A DNA stretch of 64,000 nucleotides from Aquipuribacter hungaricus (lineage in GTDB: Bacteria > Actinomycetota > Actinomycetes > Actinomycetales > JBBAYJ01). This document shows positions 1-9,714 of the stretch, in pieces; the stretch's first letter is position 1, and each line of letters begins with the position of its first letter. The notes below the pieces were generated by a model that did no database searches, had not been told where the DNA came from, and worked only from the letters and a program-made list of their open reading frames with translations. The position numbers were made by a program, and so were the translations under genes. The stretch lies in assembly GCF_042663885.1 (NCBI RefSeq), contig NZ_JBHSXV010000002.1, one strand, 5' to 3'.

Positions 1-535
1 GCGCCTCCAGGGCGCCCAGGACCTGCTGGCCGCCGCCGAGGCCGAGGAGCAGGCCCGGCTCGCAGCCGAGGGCGCCCGCGCCCAGGAGCAGGCGTCGCGC
101 GACGCCCGCTCGAACGAGGACGCTGCGGCGGTCCCCTCCCCCGCCCCCGGCGGCAGCGGCCGCTTCATCCGGCCGCTGCAAGGGGCCGTGCGGTCGCCCT
201 TCGGCTGGCGCATCCACCCCGTCTACGGCGAACGACGGCTCCACAAGGGCGAAGACATCCCCAGCCCGTGCGGTACCCCGGTGATGGCCGCCGGTGACGG
301 GACCGTCGTCTCGGCCACCTGGGACGGGTCCTACGGCAACATCATCACGGTCGACCACGGCGACGGCACCAGCACGGCCTACGCCCACCTGGAGGGATTC
401 GCCGTCACCAGCGGTCCTGTCTCGCAGGGTGAGGTCATCGCCTACGTCGGCACCACCGGGCTGTCGACGGGCTGCCACACCCACTTCGAGGTCCGCGAGG
501 ACGGCGAGCCCGTGGACCCGCGCGGCTACCTCTGA
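1..535 (+). CDS. M23 family metallopeptidase, C-terminal part (cut by window start)
   Basis: This is the 3' part of a peptidoglycan endopeptidase whose complete copy lies at 60842-61939. It reads from base 1 as the end of an Ala/Glu-rich coiled coil, then a linker, then a complete M23 (LytM-type) domain from about base 170. The zinc-site motifs are visible: H-x3-D in RLHKGEDIP, and the final H-x-H in GCHTHFEV. The protein ends right after the domain, as is usual in this family. The bases are identical to 61405-61939, so this and the downstream copy are most simply one gene on a circular molecule. Known role of the family: cleavage of peptide cross-links in the cell wall, outside the membrane. 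Confidence 0.93.
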   Translation, partial: RLQGAQDLLAAAEAEEQARLAAEGARAQEQASRDARSNEDAAAVPSPAPGGSGRFIRPLQGAVRSPFGWRIHPVYGERRLHKGEDIPSPCGTPVMAAGDGTVVSATWDGSYGNIITVDHGDGTSTAYAHLEGFAVTSGPVSQGEVIAYVGTTGLSTGCHTHFEVREDGEPVDPRGYL

Positions 536-666
536 GCCGACGGGCCGCCAGAGACCAGCTCGGCCCGTGCCCGGCGCACGCAGGTGACGTCGTCGCGAGA
601 GGCCGATCTGATCCCCCGCACGGCGGTGAGCTGCTCGGCGCCGGTCGTGGGGCAGTCCTTCCGTCC

Positions 667-2706
667 TCAGGGCTGACCGGGGGGGCTGGGCTGGTGCGGA
701 GGGTCTGAGGTCTGGCCGCTCGACCGCTCGCTGGCTCCGTCCAGGGATCGCAGGTACAGGTTGTACGCAGCCAGCGCCGCGTCGCCGTCCCGATCCGCCT
801 GACGGTCGTACCGGCGCTGCTCCCGGTCGTCGTCGCGGAGCCACGCGAAGGCCAGGGCGACGCTGAGGATCGCCACGGGGTAGTCACCGAGTCCCCAGGC
901 GATGGCACCTCCCACGTACTGGTCCTGTGCGAGGTCCACCCAGCTCGGTGCGGCCGCGAGGAACCAGTCCTCGGCGAGTATGACGTCGCTGGACATGAGG
1001 ATGATGCCGAAGAACGCATGGAAGGCCATCGTGATGATGAGGATCATCAGGCGCAGCGGGTACGGCGGTCTCTGCGGACCGGGGTCGATGCCGACGAGGA
1101 CCCACGCGAAGAGATATCCGGACAGCAGGAAGTGCAACGTCATCAGGACGTGCCCGACGTAGCTGGCCATGGCGAGCTCGAAGAGCGGGCTGTAGTAGAA
1201 GACCATCAGCGAGATCACGAACAACGGGGGTGCCACCAGCGGACTCGCCACGAGCCGGAACATCCCGGAGTGGACCAGGACCAGCAGCCACTCCCGGAGC
1301 CCTCGGCCACTCGACCGGGGGGCGAGGGTCCTGAAGGCAAGGCTGACCGGCGCGGCCAGGACCAGGAACGCCGGGACCGCCATGGAGATCGTCATGTGCT
1401 GGACCATGTGCATGCTGAACAAGGCCATGCCATACACGGCCGGCGCGCCGTTGGTCGCCCAGCCGAACAGCGTCCAGCCGAGACACCACGCGAACGTCCG
1501 CCGGGCGGGCCAGCGGTGGCCCCGGCGCCTCAGCCTCACCACGGCGACCAGGTAGCCGCCGGTCGACAACAACGCGACCGGTGCGAACAGCGGGTCGAAG
1601 GTCCACCGGGTGAACCAGTCCACGGCCTCGAGCGGAGCCAGCACCTGGCTGCCCATCCCCATAGCCATACCGGCATGTCCCTGCTCGCCGCCGACCGCCT
1701 CCATGGGGGAGCCCGTGGTAGGCGAGGCCCCTGTCGTCGAGGGCGACGGGAGGACCAGCCAGGGGACACTGACGAGCACACCCAAGGCCACCAGGGCAAG
1801 GCTGCGGGCACGCTGCGTGTCGCGCTGTGCCGCCACGACCGCCACCGCGGCGCCGCACACACCGACCACCACGAACATCGAGGTGGCAGCTGCGACCTCG
1901 GCCGTGGACACCGTCAGCAGGGCTGCGTACCCCGCAGCCAGCACCCCCACGACCGGCACCACCGGGACTCCGGTGTGCCGCGACGGCCTCGCGAGGCCAG
2001 GGGCGGTGGACCGGTCGGCCGTGAGCAGGCCGGTGAGGACCGGTCCCGCCGTGAGCACGACCGCCGAGAGCCAAGCCGCGCGGGCCACGACCGCCACCGG
2101 AGAGGCCGAGACCTCCGGCTGGCTGACCCAGCTGCCCAGCAGCACCAGCGGCAGGTGGCTGACAGCCAGCCCGAGCAGGGCCCATCCAGAGACCGCCAGC
2201 ACCGTGCGCGCGGGTCGCAGCAGGCTGAGCAGCACCCCGGTCGAGCCAGCCATAGCCAGCACATGAGACGTGAAGACCGCATCGCCACCACTGGGTGCAC
2301 CCGGTGAACCGGCCGAGCTCACCGCGGCCGCACCGAAGGTCTCCACGACGGCCAGCAGGAACAGCGCGACGGCCGAGACCCGACTGATGAGGACCAGCCG
2401 CGTCAAACGTCCCTCGGCTGCGGCTGCCCCGTCGAGGCCGACGCCGCGCGCTGGGCGCACCGACTCACCCGCCACGGTGATCAACGTCGAGGCGAGAAGC
2501 GCCAGCACTGCGACCCGGAGCACGACCACGGGCCAGACAGCCCCGTCGACACCACCCAGGTGCGGGACCGTCAGCGACAGCACCGCCCGCGCGTCGCGGG
2601 ACAAGACGGCGCAGAGCGCAGCCGCGACCGTCAGGGCGGCGAGGGTGACCGCGGGCAGCATGCTCGACCCGTGACGGAGCGCTGAGAACGAGGGGTTCAT
2701 GCTCAT
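667..2706 (-). CDS. ctaG: Bifunctional CopD-like / cytochrome c oxidase assembly protein CtaG
   Basis: A polytopic membrane protein of about 679 residues. The N-terminal half, roughly residues 10-310, has many hydrophobic helices of the CopD copper-uptake type. The C-terminal half, roughly 340-620, is a caa3-type CtaG domain with conserved histidines in segments such as MALFSMHMVQHM and LMTLHFLLSG. This fused architecture and length are typical of actinobacteria, where it supplies copper for assembly of the CuB centre of cytochrome oxidase. I chose the ATG at 2706; a GTG 24 bases upstream is also open. It lies upstream of no obvious partner but on the same strand as ctaD, which fits a joint role. 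A near-identical copy at the window end carries frameshifts. Confidence 0.9.
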   Translation of the reverse strand: MSMNPSFSALRHGSSMLPAVTLAALTVAAALCAVLSRDARAVLSLTVPHLGGVDGAVWPVVVLRVAVLALLASTLITVAGESVRPARGVGLDGAAAAEGRLTRLVLISRVSAVALFLLAVVETFGAAAVSSAGSPGAPSGGDAVFTSHVLAMAGSTGVLLSLLRPARTVLAVSGWALLGLAVSHLPLVLLGSWVSQPEVSASPVAVVARAAWLSAVVLTAGPVLTGLLTADRSTAPGLARPSRHTGVPVVPVVGVLAAGYAALLTVSTAEVAAATSMFVVVGVCGAAVAVVAAQRDTQRARSLALVALGVLVSVPWLVLPSPSTTGASPTTGSPMEAVGGEQGHAGMAMGMGSQVLAPLEAVDWFTRWTFDPLFAPVALLSTGGYLVAVVRLRRRGHRWPARRTFAWCLGWTLFGWATNGAPAVYGMALFSMHMVQHMTISMAVPAFLVLAAPVSLAFRTLAPRSSGRGLREWLLVLVHSGMFRLVASPLVAPPLFVISLMVFYYSPLFELAMASYVGHVLMTLHFLLSGYLFAWVLVGIDPGPQRPPYPLRLMILIITMAFHAFFGIILMSSDVILAEDWFLAAAPSWVDLAQDQYVGGAIAWGLGDYPVAILSVALAFAWLRDDDREQRRYDRQADRDGDAALAAYNLYLRSLDGASERSSGQTSDPPHQPSPPGQP

Positions 2707-3507
2707 GTCGCTGCGCCGGTCCGCGTCCAACGGTCCAACCGGGACCCGCAGGTGGCTGCGCGAACGCCGCCGCAGGTGCGGTAACTACCCGAGCGACGCC
2801 AGCGGTGCCGCCCGTACGAGTTTCTCGTGTCGCCGCCCCCGACCGAGGTGGTCAGCCGGGCTCCCACAGCATCGACCAGTGCGGCTCTTTCCCCGCACGG
2901 ATCGCCCAGTGCCGACCCGCATCTCTTCGGGGTCCCAGCTCGGTCCACGTCGGACGGCACCGCGATCGGCAAGGCCTTCGCCCGCCTCAGGCCCGGTGGT
3001 GTCCGCTGGCGGCGCTGGTCACCCGCGCCGACGAGGAGGCGTCGGGAGCACCAGGACAACCCTCGGGGCAAGACATGCGGTGACAAGACCGGTGGGCTCA
3101 AGAGCACGACCTCCCCCGCGGCGACCGGCTCGGTCCTCCGAGAGTGCGTGACGTCGTCGACCACGGCCACTGCGGCGGTACGTCCTGACGGGGACTCAGC
3201 GCGCACCCGTCCGTTCTCTCCGTCTCTCTGCGTCACCAGGAGAACCCGCCGGCGGGACCGGGAGCACGTCGCGTGCCACCGCCGAGCGGACGCCTCCCCC
3301 CTCAGCGGGGACACCCCCTGCCGCAGGTGCTGACAGTGCAATTGGACTGTGAACGGCGGCTCGCGGAGCGTCGCGTCGCTCACTTCATGTCGTGCGGTGA
3401 GGTCTCTCACAGTGCGCATGCCTTCGGGACTAGAACGGGTGGGCGAGCAGGAACCACGCATCGAGCAGGACCCGGCCCAGCCGGGGCTGTTCGATGGACG
3501 GGCCGTG
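2707..3507. other. Intergenic stretch without a recognisable gene
   Basis: About 800 bases between ctaG and a weak downstream ORF. Open frames exist on both strands because of the high GC content, but their translations are Arg/Pro/Ser-rich, without membrane segments, domain motifs or a ribosome binding site at a start. I see nothing I can name. It could hold the ctaG promoter and decayed coding sequence. Confidence 0.5.
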
Positions 3508-3972
3508 CTAGTCCGGGCGCTCCCGACCTCGCAGCAGTGCAGACCCAGGCAGGGCCGGGAGCCGAGCATTCAGGCGTAGCAGGGCATCTCGACGCTCCTG
3601 CTCAGCACCTGCCGGCGCGACACCCTCGTGGTCCCCGGCATGGTGATGCCCGCTCTGGTCGTGAGAAGGACGTGATGTGTCTCCCTCTGGGGGCTCGGTA
3701 AGGGTCTCGACGACCTCGAGGTCCCCTTCCGGGCGGGCGGTGAAGCCCAAGGAGGAGACAGCCACGACATCCTCAGGCTCCGTCGCCTCTGCGGTGCACG
3801 ACACCGTGAGGACGGCCTTCAGTGACGCCTCGATACCCAGGTGCGCCGTGCCCCACACGACCGGGAGCAGCAGGGCGCAGACGACGGCAGCGACAACGCT
3901 GGTCCGCTCGTCCAGCACGCGTCCCCGGATAAGAGCCACACGGTGAGCATGGCAGCACGGCTCCCCAGGCAC
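3508..3972 (-). CDS. Possible small membrane-anchored protein with His-rich tail
   Basis: A 154-residue frame with one clear hydrophobic segment near residues 25-48 (start of it: SVVAAVVCALLLPVV), followed by an acidic extracytoplasmic stretch and a His-rich patch (SGHHHAGDHEG). It sits between ctaD and ctaG on the same strand, so a small accessory protein of copper or oxidase assembly is conceivable, but I recognise no family. The first 20 residues and the last 20 look like arbitrary high-GC translation, so the real start and stop are uncertain, and a frameshift near the 3' end is possible. The call rests only on the membrane segment and the context. Confidence 0.3.
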   Translation of the reverse strand: MPGEPCCHAHRVALIRGRVLDERTSVVAAVVCALLLPVVWGTAHLGIEASLKAVLTVSCTAEATEPEDVVAVSSLGFTARPEGDLEVVETLTEPPEGDTSRPSHDQSGHHHAGDHEGVAPAGAEQERRDALLRLNARLPALPGSALLRGRERPD

Positions 3973-4208
3973 TCAGGCCCGGCTGCCCGAAGCCTCGGCA
4001 CTACCCGGTCGGCGGGTCCGCCGGGCTTGCCCGCCGGGGTTCTGGTGGCGTTGGCGGCACCGCCAGCCGGGCGGCGCCGACGTGGACGTGCTCTCGGCAG
4101 GATGTCGTCGGGCGACACCTCGATGCAGATCGCCGGGCTGGGCCAATCCCACCCCCCACTGCGGGCACTTCGTCGGGACGGCGCCTTCGTGGTGAGCACA
4201 CTCGTGCG

Positions 4209-5981
4209 TTACTGCCCCTCGCGCTGGTCGGTGGGGACGCCCGGCTCGCGCCGGATGTCCGGGTCGCCGAGCACCTGCTCGAGGACGGTCTTGTCGGCGT
4301 AGGCCTGGTCGGCGGCCGCGATCTCCGGGTGGTGCAGGTCGAACGCGGCGCGCTCGGAGCGGATGCGCGGCAGGCTCGTGAAGTTGTGCCGCGGCGGCGG
4401 GCAGGACGTCGCCCACTCCAGGGAGTTGGCGTAGCCCCACGGGTCGTCGACCTCGACCTTGGCGCCCTTGGTCGCGGTGATGTACACGTTCCAGAGGAAC
4501 GGCAGCGTCGCCGCGCCGAGCAGGAACGCCCCGGCGGTGGAGATCTGGTTGAGGAGGGTGAAGCCGTCCTCGGGCAGGTAGTCCGCGTAGCGACGGGGCA
4601 TGCCGTCCGCGCCCAGCCAGTGCTGGACCAGGAAGGTGGTGTGGAAGCCGACGAACGTCATCCAGAAGTGCAGCTTGCCCAGGCCGTCGTTGAGCATCTT
4701 CCCGGTGAACTTGGGCCACCAGAAGTAGAAGCCGGCGAACATCGCGAACACGACCGTGCCGAACACCACGTAGTGGAAGTGGGCGACGACGAAGTACGTG
4801 TCGGACAGCTGGAAGTCCAGCGTCGGCGAGCTGAGGATGATGCCGGTCAGGCCGCCGAACAGGAACGTCACCAGGAAGCCGAGCGCCCACAGCATCGGGC
4901 TCTCGAAGGTGAGCGACCCGCGCCACATGGTGCCGATCCAGTTGAAGAACTTCACGCCCGTCGGGACCGCGATGAGCATGGTCATGAAGGCGAAGAACGG
5001 CAGCAGGACCGCGCCGGTGACGTACATGTGGTGGGCCCACACCGACACCGACAGCCCGGCGATGGCGATGATCGCGAAGACCATGCCCTTGTAGCCGAAC
5101 AGCGGCTTGCGGCTGAAGACCGGGATAACCTCGCTGATGATGCCGAAGAACGGCAGCGCGATGATGTACACCTCGGGGTGGCCGAAGAACCAGAACAGGT
5201 GCTGCCACAGGATGGCGCCCCCGTTCTCGGCCTGGAACACGACCGAGCCGAAGTTGCGGTCGGAGGCCAGCACGAGCAGGGCCGCGGCCAGGGGCGGGAA
5301 CGCCATGAGGACGAGGACGCTCGTGATGAGCGTGCTCCAGGCGAAGATCGGCATGCGGAACATGACCATGCCGGGGGCGCGCATCCCGATCACCGTGGTG
5401 ATGAAGTTGACCGCGCCGAGGATGGTGCCGAAACCGCCGAGCGCCAGGCCCATGACCCACAGGTCCGCGCCGAGGCCGGGCGAGTACGCCTCGGTCGACA
5501 GCGGCGTGTAGGCGAACCAGCCGAAGCCTGCCGCGCCCTGCGGGGTGAAGAAGCCGGAGACTGCGATGAGGCCGCCGAAGAGGTACAGCCAGTAGGCGAA
5601 GGCGTTGAGCCGCGGGAAGGCGACGTCGGGGGCGCCGATCTGCAGCGGGAGCAGCCAGTTGGCGAAGCCGGCGAACAGGGGCGTCGCGAACAGCAGCAGC
5701 ATGATCGTGCCGTGCATGGTGAAGAGCTGGTTGTACGCCTCGCGGGTCTCGACGATCTGCAGCCCGGGGGCGGCCAGCTCGGCGCGGATGGCCAGCGCCA
5801 TCGCCCCGGCGAGGATGAAGAACCCGAACGACGAGACCAGGTACAGCGTCCCGATCTTCTTGTGGTCGGTGGTGGTCAGGTAGTCGGCGAGCACCTGGCC
5901 CTTGGTGCGCACGCGCGTGGTGGACCGGGCGGCGGTGGCCCCGTCCACGCCGCGGGTGACGAAGCCCTCAGCGGTCGCCAT
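4209..5981 (-). CDS. ctaD: Cytochrome c oxidase subunit I (aa3 type)
   Basis: Catalytic subunit of the terminal oxidase, which reduces oxygen and pumps protons in the cytoplasmic membrane. The 590-residue protein has the usual twelve-helix pattern. Visible hallmarks are the heme a ligand region (NQLFTMHGTIMLLLF), the CuB/Tyr cross-link motif (WFFGHPEVYI), the CuB histidine pair (WAHHMYVTG) and the heme a3/heme a histidines (FVVAHFHYVVFG). The length is normal. I chose the ATG at 5981, which has GGAGAA eight bases upstream; a longer frame to 6092 has a poor N-terminus. No subunit II, III or IV gene is nearby, so the product must join subunits encoded elsewhere, presumably on the chromosome. 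Confidence 0.97.
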   Translation of the reverse strand: MATAEGFVTRGVDGATAARSTTRVRTKGQVLADYLTTTDHKKIGTLYLVSSFGFFILAGAMALAIRAELAAPGLQIVETREAYNQLFTMHGTIMLLLFATPLFAGFANWLLPLQIGAPDVAFPRLNAFAYWLYLFGGLIAVSGFFTPQGAAGFGWFAYTPLSTEAYSPGLGADLWVMGLALGGFGTILGAVNFITTVIGMRAPGMVMFRMPIFAWSTLITSVLVLMAFPPLAAALLVLASDRNFGSVVFQAENGGAILWQHLFWFFGHPEVYIIALPFFGIISEVIPVFSRKPLFGYKGMVFAIIAIAGLSVSVWAHHMYVTGAVLLPFFAFMTMLIAVPTGVKFFNWIGTMWRGSLTFESPMLWALGFLVTFLFGGLTGIILSSPTLDFQLSDTYFVVAHFHYVVFGTVVFAMFAGFYFWWPKFTGKMLNDGLGKLHFWMTFVGFHTTFLVQHWLGADGMPRRYADYLPEDGFTLLNQISTAGAFLLGAATLPFLWNVYITATKGAKVEVDDPWGYANSLEWATSCPPPRHNFTSLPRIRSERAAFDLHHPEIAAADQAYADKTVLEQVLGDPDIRREPGVPTDQREGQ

Positions 5982-6582
5982 CAGGCTGTTCTCCTTCTCT
6001 GGGCGGTATGGGTCCTGGCCGGGACGATGTCTGCTCGCCTCAGGGACTGGGTCGAGTTCTCTAGCCTGCTGGACGGCCGACGCCGCGTTCATGGGCGGCC
6101 AGGGTCAGATGCGGATGCACTCGTGGGCGGGGCGTGCACTCTCATTTTGACCGTCTGTTCCTGGGCAGTTCGCTTGCACACCCGTCCGCGATGCTGGGCC
6201 TACCCCTCTCTCACCTCGGAGGCTGTCAGGTGTCAACGCTAGGCGGTACGGCCCCACGGCTGAACAGCGGCCCACGGCGATGGCCAGGCCTGCACCTGCC
6301 GGCGGGCGGCCGCAGCCTCACGGTGACGGGCTCGTCGAAGGAGGGGGTACGCCCTGCACCAAAGTGTTGGGCCTCTCCCACGTCTTCGGCGACGCCTGAG
6401 TCCAAGCTCATCTGCGACCACCGCCGAAGCGTGTCTCCCCAGGACCAGCAAGCGACGTCGCCGCACTCGTCCTACGCATGCGGCAGGTGGCTGCTCTTGC
6501 CACCCGCCACCCGCCACCCGCCGCCCGTGCCGGCCCGGGCCGGGGTCACGCTCCTGCACAGACGCCGCCTAGCATCGATTGC
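5982..6582. promoter_or_regulatory. Divergent intergenic region between ctaD and the cytochrome c maturation operon
   Basis: About 600 bases separate two divergently transcribed respiratory units, so promoters for both should lie here. The frames that cross it are low-complexity translations without family features. I cannot assign a specific promoter or operator with confidence; no strong palindrome stands out. Confidence 0.45.
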
Positions 6583-7257
6583 ATGAGAGACGGCGCCCGG
6601 TCCGCGGACGTCCGTCGAGCTGACGAAGGGGTCAGCGTCCAGCCATCCTTGACCCGTCGGACTGTTCTCGTGGGCGGGCTCGGTGCCGCTGCGGTGGTGG
6701 CTCTGGGCGCGTCGACGGTATGGCTCGCCGACCGTCCGTCCGACGGTGCTACCGGACGGCCCGGCGGTGATGCCGGAGTAGGGGTCTCGGTGTCGCAACC
6801 GGTCACCGAGTACAAGGTCGGGGATCGTGGTGCGCCGGTGTACCTGAGCGGGGCCACGCTCACCGATGACGAGCTGGACCTGGCGAGCCTGCGGGGTGAG
6901 GTGGTGGTCGTCAACGTGTGGGGGTCCTGGTGCGGGCCTTGCCGGGTCGAGGCCCCGGTGCTGTCCCGGGTGTCGACGGACTACCGCGAGCGTGGGGTGT
7001 CCTTCGTCGGGGTGAACGTCAAGGACAACCGGGCCGCGGCCGTGGCGTTCGAGGAGGAGCACGGCATCACCTACCCGAGCATCGAGGACACCGACGGCCG
7101 GGCCGTGCTGGCACTCAGCCAGTACGTGCCTGCCTCGGCGGTGCCGGTGACGCTGGTGCTGGACCGGGACGGCAGGGTGGCTGCCAGGGTCCTCGGAGCG
7201 GTGCGGGAGGCGACCGTGACGGCCTTGCTGGACGGCACGCTGGCCGAGGCGCTATGA
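6583..7257 (+). CDS. Membrane-anchored thioredoxin-like protein for cytochrome c maturation (ResA/CcsX type)
   Basis: A 224-residue TlpA/ResA-like protein. Residues about 25-45 form a membrane anchor after an Arg-Arg motif (SLTRRTVLVGGLGAAAVV), so the thioredoxin domain, from about residue 70, lies outside the membrane. The active site WCGPC is present in NVWGSWCGPCRVEAP, as is the downstream cis-Pro region (SAVPVTLVLDRDG). In System II maturation such a protein reduces apocytochrome cysteines so that heme can be attached. I chose the ATG at 6583; a longer frame begins at 6478 but adds low-quality sequence. The gene begins a four-gene co-directional cluster and is followed 13 bases later by ccdA, its presumed electron donor. 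Confidence 0.93.
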   Translation: MRDGARSADVRRADEGVSVQPSLTRRTVLVGGLGAAAVVALGASTVWLADRPSDGATGRPGGDAGVGVSVSQPVTEYKVGDRGAPVYLSGATLTDDELDLASLRGEVVVVNVWGSWCGPCRVEAPVLSRVSTDYRERGVSFVGVNVKDNRAAAVAFEEEHGITYPSIEDTDGRAVLALSQYVPASAVPVTLVLDRDGRVAARVLGAVREATVTALLDGTLAEAL

Positions 7258-7270
7258 CTTCGACGTCGTC

Positions 7271-8017
7271 GTGACCTCGCTGCTGCAGGGCACCGTGCTG
7301 AGCGGGTCGATGCTGCTGGCGGTGCCGGTGGCCGTCCTGGCAGGGCTGGTGTCCTTCTTGTCGCCGTGCGTGCTGCCGCTGGTGCCCGGCTACCTGTCGT
7401 ACGTGACCGGGCTGTCGGGTGCGGACCTGGACAGGCCGCGCCGCGGGCTCGTCCTGGCCGGCACGGCGCTGTTCGTCGCCGGGTTCGCCACGGTGTTCGC
7501 CTCCTTCGGTGCCCTGTTCGGGGGGCTCGGGTCGCTGTTGCTGCAGTACCAGTCTCCGATCACACGGGTGATGGGGGTCGCCATCGTGGTCATGGGGCTG
7601 GCGTTCCTCGGGTACGTGCCCGGCCTGCAGCGCGAGCGGCGGTTCCACCTGCGTCCGGCGCGTGGTCTGGCCGGTGCCCCGCTGCTGGGGGTGACGTTCG
7701 GACTGGGGTGGACCCCGTGCATAGGGCCGGCGTTGGCGGCGGTGCAGACGTTGGCGTTCACCGAGGCCAGCGCGGGGCGGGGGACCCTGTTGTCGGTGGC
7801 GTATGCCCTGGGTCTGGGTGTGCCGTTCCTTGCCGTGGGGCTGGCGGTGCGCAGGACGGCCGGGACGCTGGGCTGGGTCCGTCGGCACCGGGTGGCGGTG
7901 ACGCGCGCCGGCGGGGGGCTGCTGGTGCTCACGGGGCTGCTGCTGGCCACCGGCGTGTGGGAGCGCATCATGGTCACCATGCGTATCTGGGCGGCCGCAT
8001 TCACCCCGGTCATCTGA
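7271..8017 (+). CDS. ccdA: Cytochrome c biogenesis protein CcdA (thiol-disulfide electron carrier)
   Basis: A 248-residue polytopic protein that carries reducing equivalents from cytoplasmic thioredoxin across the membrane to the thioredoxin-like protein encoded just upstream. Both conserved cysteine motifs are visible: the first helix LVSFLSPCVLPLVPGYLSY and the fourth-helix motif GLGWTPCIGPALAA. The length and helix pattern are normal for the short CcdA form. The start is GTG at 7271, 13 bases after the thioredoxin-like gene, and resB follows 34 bases downstream, so the four genes probably form one transcript. Confidence 0.95.
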   Translation: MTSLLQGTVLSGSMLLAVPVAVLAGLVSFLSPCVLPLVPGYLSYVTGLSGADLDRPRRGLVLAGTALFVAGFATVFASFGALFGGLGSLLLQYQSPITRVMGVAIVVMGLAFLGYVPGLQRERRFHLRPARGLAGAPLLGVTFGLGWTPCIGPALAAVQTLAFTEASAGRGTLLSVAYALGLGVPFLAVGLAVRRTAGTLGWVRRHRVAVTRAGGGLLVLTGLLLATGVWERIMVTMRIWAAAFTPVI

Positions 8018-8051
8018 TGGCCCGTCCCGGCTCGGACCGACAGGCAGTGAC

Positions 8052-9710
8052 GTGACCGAGGTCCAGGACCAGCTCGAGCGCAGCGGGGTGCTGGAGATGC
8101 CTGCTCGCCCGGAGGGCGGGGGCAGCGCGGGGTGGGCGCGCTGGGCGTGGCGGTCTTTGACGTCGATGCGCTCGGCGCTGGTCCTGCTGGCGCTGCTCGC
8201 GCTGGCCGCGGTGCCCGGGTCGCTGCTGCCGCAGCGGGGTGTGGCGTCAGACCCCAACGCGGTGGCGGGCTTCTTCCGCGAGAACCCGACGCTCGCGCCA
8301 TGGCTGGACCGGCTGGGCCTGTTCGAGGTGTACGCCTCACCGTGGTTCGCGGCCATCTACCTGCTCCTGCTGGTCTCCATGACCGGGTGCGTACTGCCGC
8401 GCTGCGCCCGGCTGTGGCGTGCCACCAGGGCCGATCCACCGCGCGCGCCGGGCAACCTGGCCCGTCTGCCCGGCCATCGGCGGGCAGACTCGACCCTGGC
8501 CGCAGTCCAGGTGCTCCGGGTCACCGCAGAGGAGCTCCGGCGGCGCGGGTTCAGGGTCGACATCGACGGCAGCACCGTCCGCGCGGAGAAGGGCTACCTG
8601 CGCGAGGTCGGCAACCTGCTGTTCCACCTGTCGCTGCTAGTGCTCCTCTTCGGCATCGCCATCGGCGCCCTGTTCGGCTTCGAAGGCCGGGTCGTCGTGG
8701 CCGAAGGCGGCGGTTTCTCCAACACCCGCTCCCAGTACGACGAGTTCTCGCCCGGACCCTTCACCGACGAGGCCCGCCTGACGCCGTTCTTCCTCACGCT
8801 CGACACGTTCACCGCCCGGTTCGAGCAGACCGGACCGCAGCGCGGTTCCGCCCGGGACTTCCGGGCCGACGTCACGCTCACCCGGCGCCCCGGCTCGCCG
8901 GCCGAGGAGACCACCATCGCGGTCAACTCCCCCCTCGACGTCCGCGGAACCAAGCTGTTCCTCACCGGCAACGGGTACGCGCCGCGCATCACCGTCCGGG
9001 ACGGACAGGGGCGCGAGGTCGCCTCGGGACCGGTGGTGTTCCTTCCCCTGGACGGGCTCTTCACCTCCGAGGGCGTCGTCAAGGCCCCCGACGCCCAGCC
9101 GGAACAGCTCGGCTTCCAGGGCCTGTTCCTGCCCACGGCCGCCTTCGACCCCGTGACCGGGCCGTACTCGCTGTCGCCGGACCTCCTCGATCCGCAGCTC
9201 CTGCTCACCGCCTGGACCGGGGACCTGGGGCTGTCAGACGGTGCGCCCCAGTCGGTCTACAGGCTGGACACCACCGACATGGAGCAGCTCAGCGAGGGCG
9301 GGCAACCCCTCACCCGGGCACTTCGACCCGGGGAGACCATGACGCTGCCGGACGGGCTTGGCAGCGTGACGTTCGACGGCGTGGCCAGGTTCGTCAACCT
9401 CCAGATCGCCTACGACCCGGGCAAGGAGGTCTCGCTGGCGGCTGCCATCATGCTGCTCGTGGGCCTGACCATGTCCCTGACCATCCCCCGCCGTCGGGTG
9501 TGGGTCCGGGTGCACCCCACCGACGCTTGCACCACCGGTGTCGAGGTGGCGGCATACAGCCTGACCCGGCAGGACCCCCCGACGGAGCTGCTCCGCCAGC
9601 TCCTGCAGGTCAGTGGAGCCGATACCGGTTCGGGCAGCGGGCCCGGCACGGGGTCGACCGCGCGGACCGAGATGCCCGCGTGGACCGCGACACCCGTGAC
9701 GAAGGAGTAG
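8052..9710 (+). CDS. resB: Cytochrome c biogenesis protein ResB (Ccs1)
   Basis: A 552-residue ResB-family membrane protein, one half of the System II cytochrome c synthase. It has two early helices (near residues 35-55 and 95-115), a third near 190-215 (LLFHLSLLVLLFGIAIGALFG), a large extracytoplasmic domain, and a last helix near 455-475 (AAAIMLLVGLTMSLTIPRRR). The phrase EKGYLREVGNLLFHLSLL is typical of the family. The GTG start at 8052 follows ccdA closely. The Gly/Ser/Thr-rich end after about residue 515 is variable in the family. Just four bases separate its stop from ccsA, in agreement with their joint work as a complex. Confidence 0.96.
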   Translation: MTEVQDQLERSGVLEMPARPEGGGSAGWARWAWRSLTSMRSALVLLALLALAAVPGSLLPQRGVASDPNAVAGFFRENPTLAPWLDRLGLFEVYASPWFAAIYLLLLVSMTGCVLPRCARLWRATRADPPRAPGNLARLPGHRRADSTLAAVQVLRVTAEELRRRGFRVDIDGSTVRAEKGYLREVGNLLFHLSLLVLLFGIAIGALFGFEGRVVVAEGGGFSNTRSQYDEFSPGPFTDEARLTPFFLTLDTFTARFEQTGPQRGSARDFRADVTLTRRPGSPAEETTIAVNSPLDVRGTKLFLTGNGYAPRITVRDGQGREVASGPVVFLPLDGLFTSEGVVKAPDAQPEQLGFQGLFLPTAAFDPVTGPYSLSPDLLDPQLLLTAWTGDLGLSDGAPQSVYRLDTTDMEQLSEGGQPLTRALRPGETMTLPDGLGSVTFDGVARFVNLQIAYDPGKEVSLAAAIMLLVGLTMSLTIPRRRVWVRVHPTDACTTGVEVAAYSLTRQDPPTELLRQLLQVSGADTGSGSGPGTGSTARTEMPAWTATPVTKE

Positions 9711-9714
9711 AACG

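Noticed and set aside
884..2307. Long open frames in other phases across ctaG
   Set aside because: They are shadows of the ctaG gene caused by high GC; the translations are Gly/Arg/His-rich without family motifs.
2707..3569. 288-residue minus-strand frame upstream of ctaG
   Set aside because: Arg/Ser/Thr-rich translation without helices, signal peptide, motif or ribosome binding site.
4329..6242. 637-residue plus-strand frame across ctaD
   Set aside because: Antisense to ctaD, which has all catalytic motifs; composition is Glu/Arg/Ala-rich as expected for antisense of a membrane protein at high GC.
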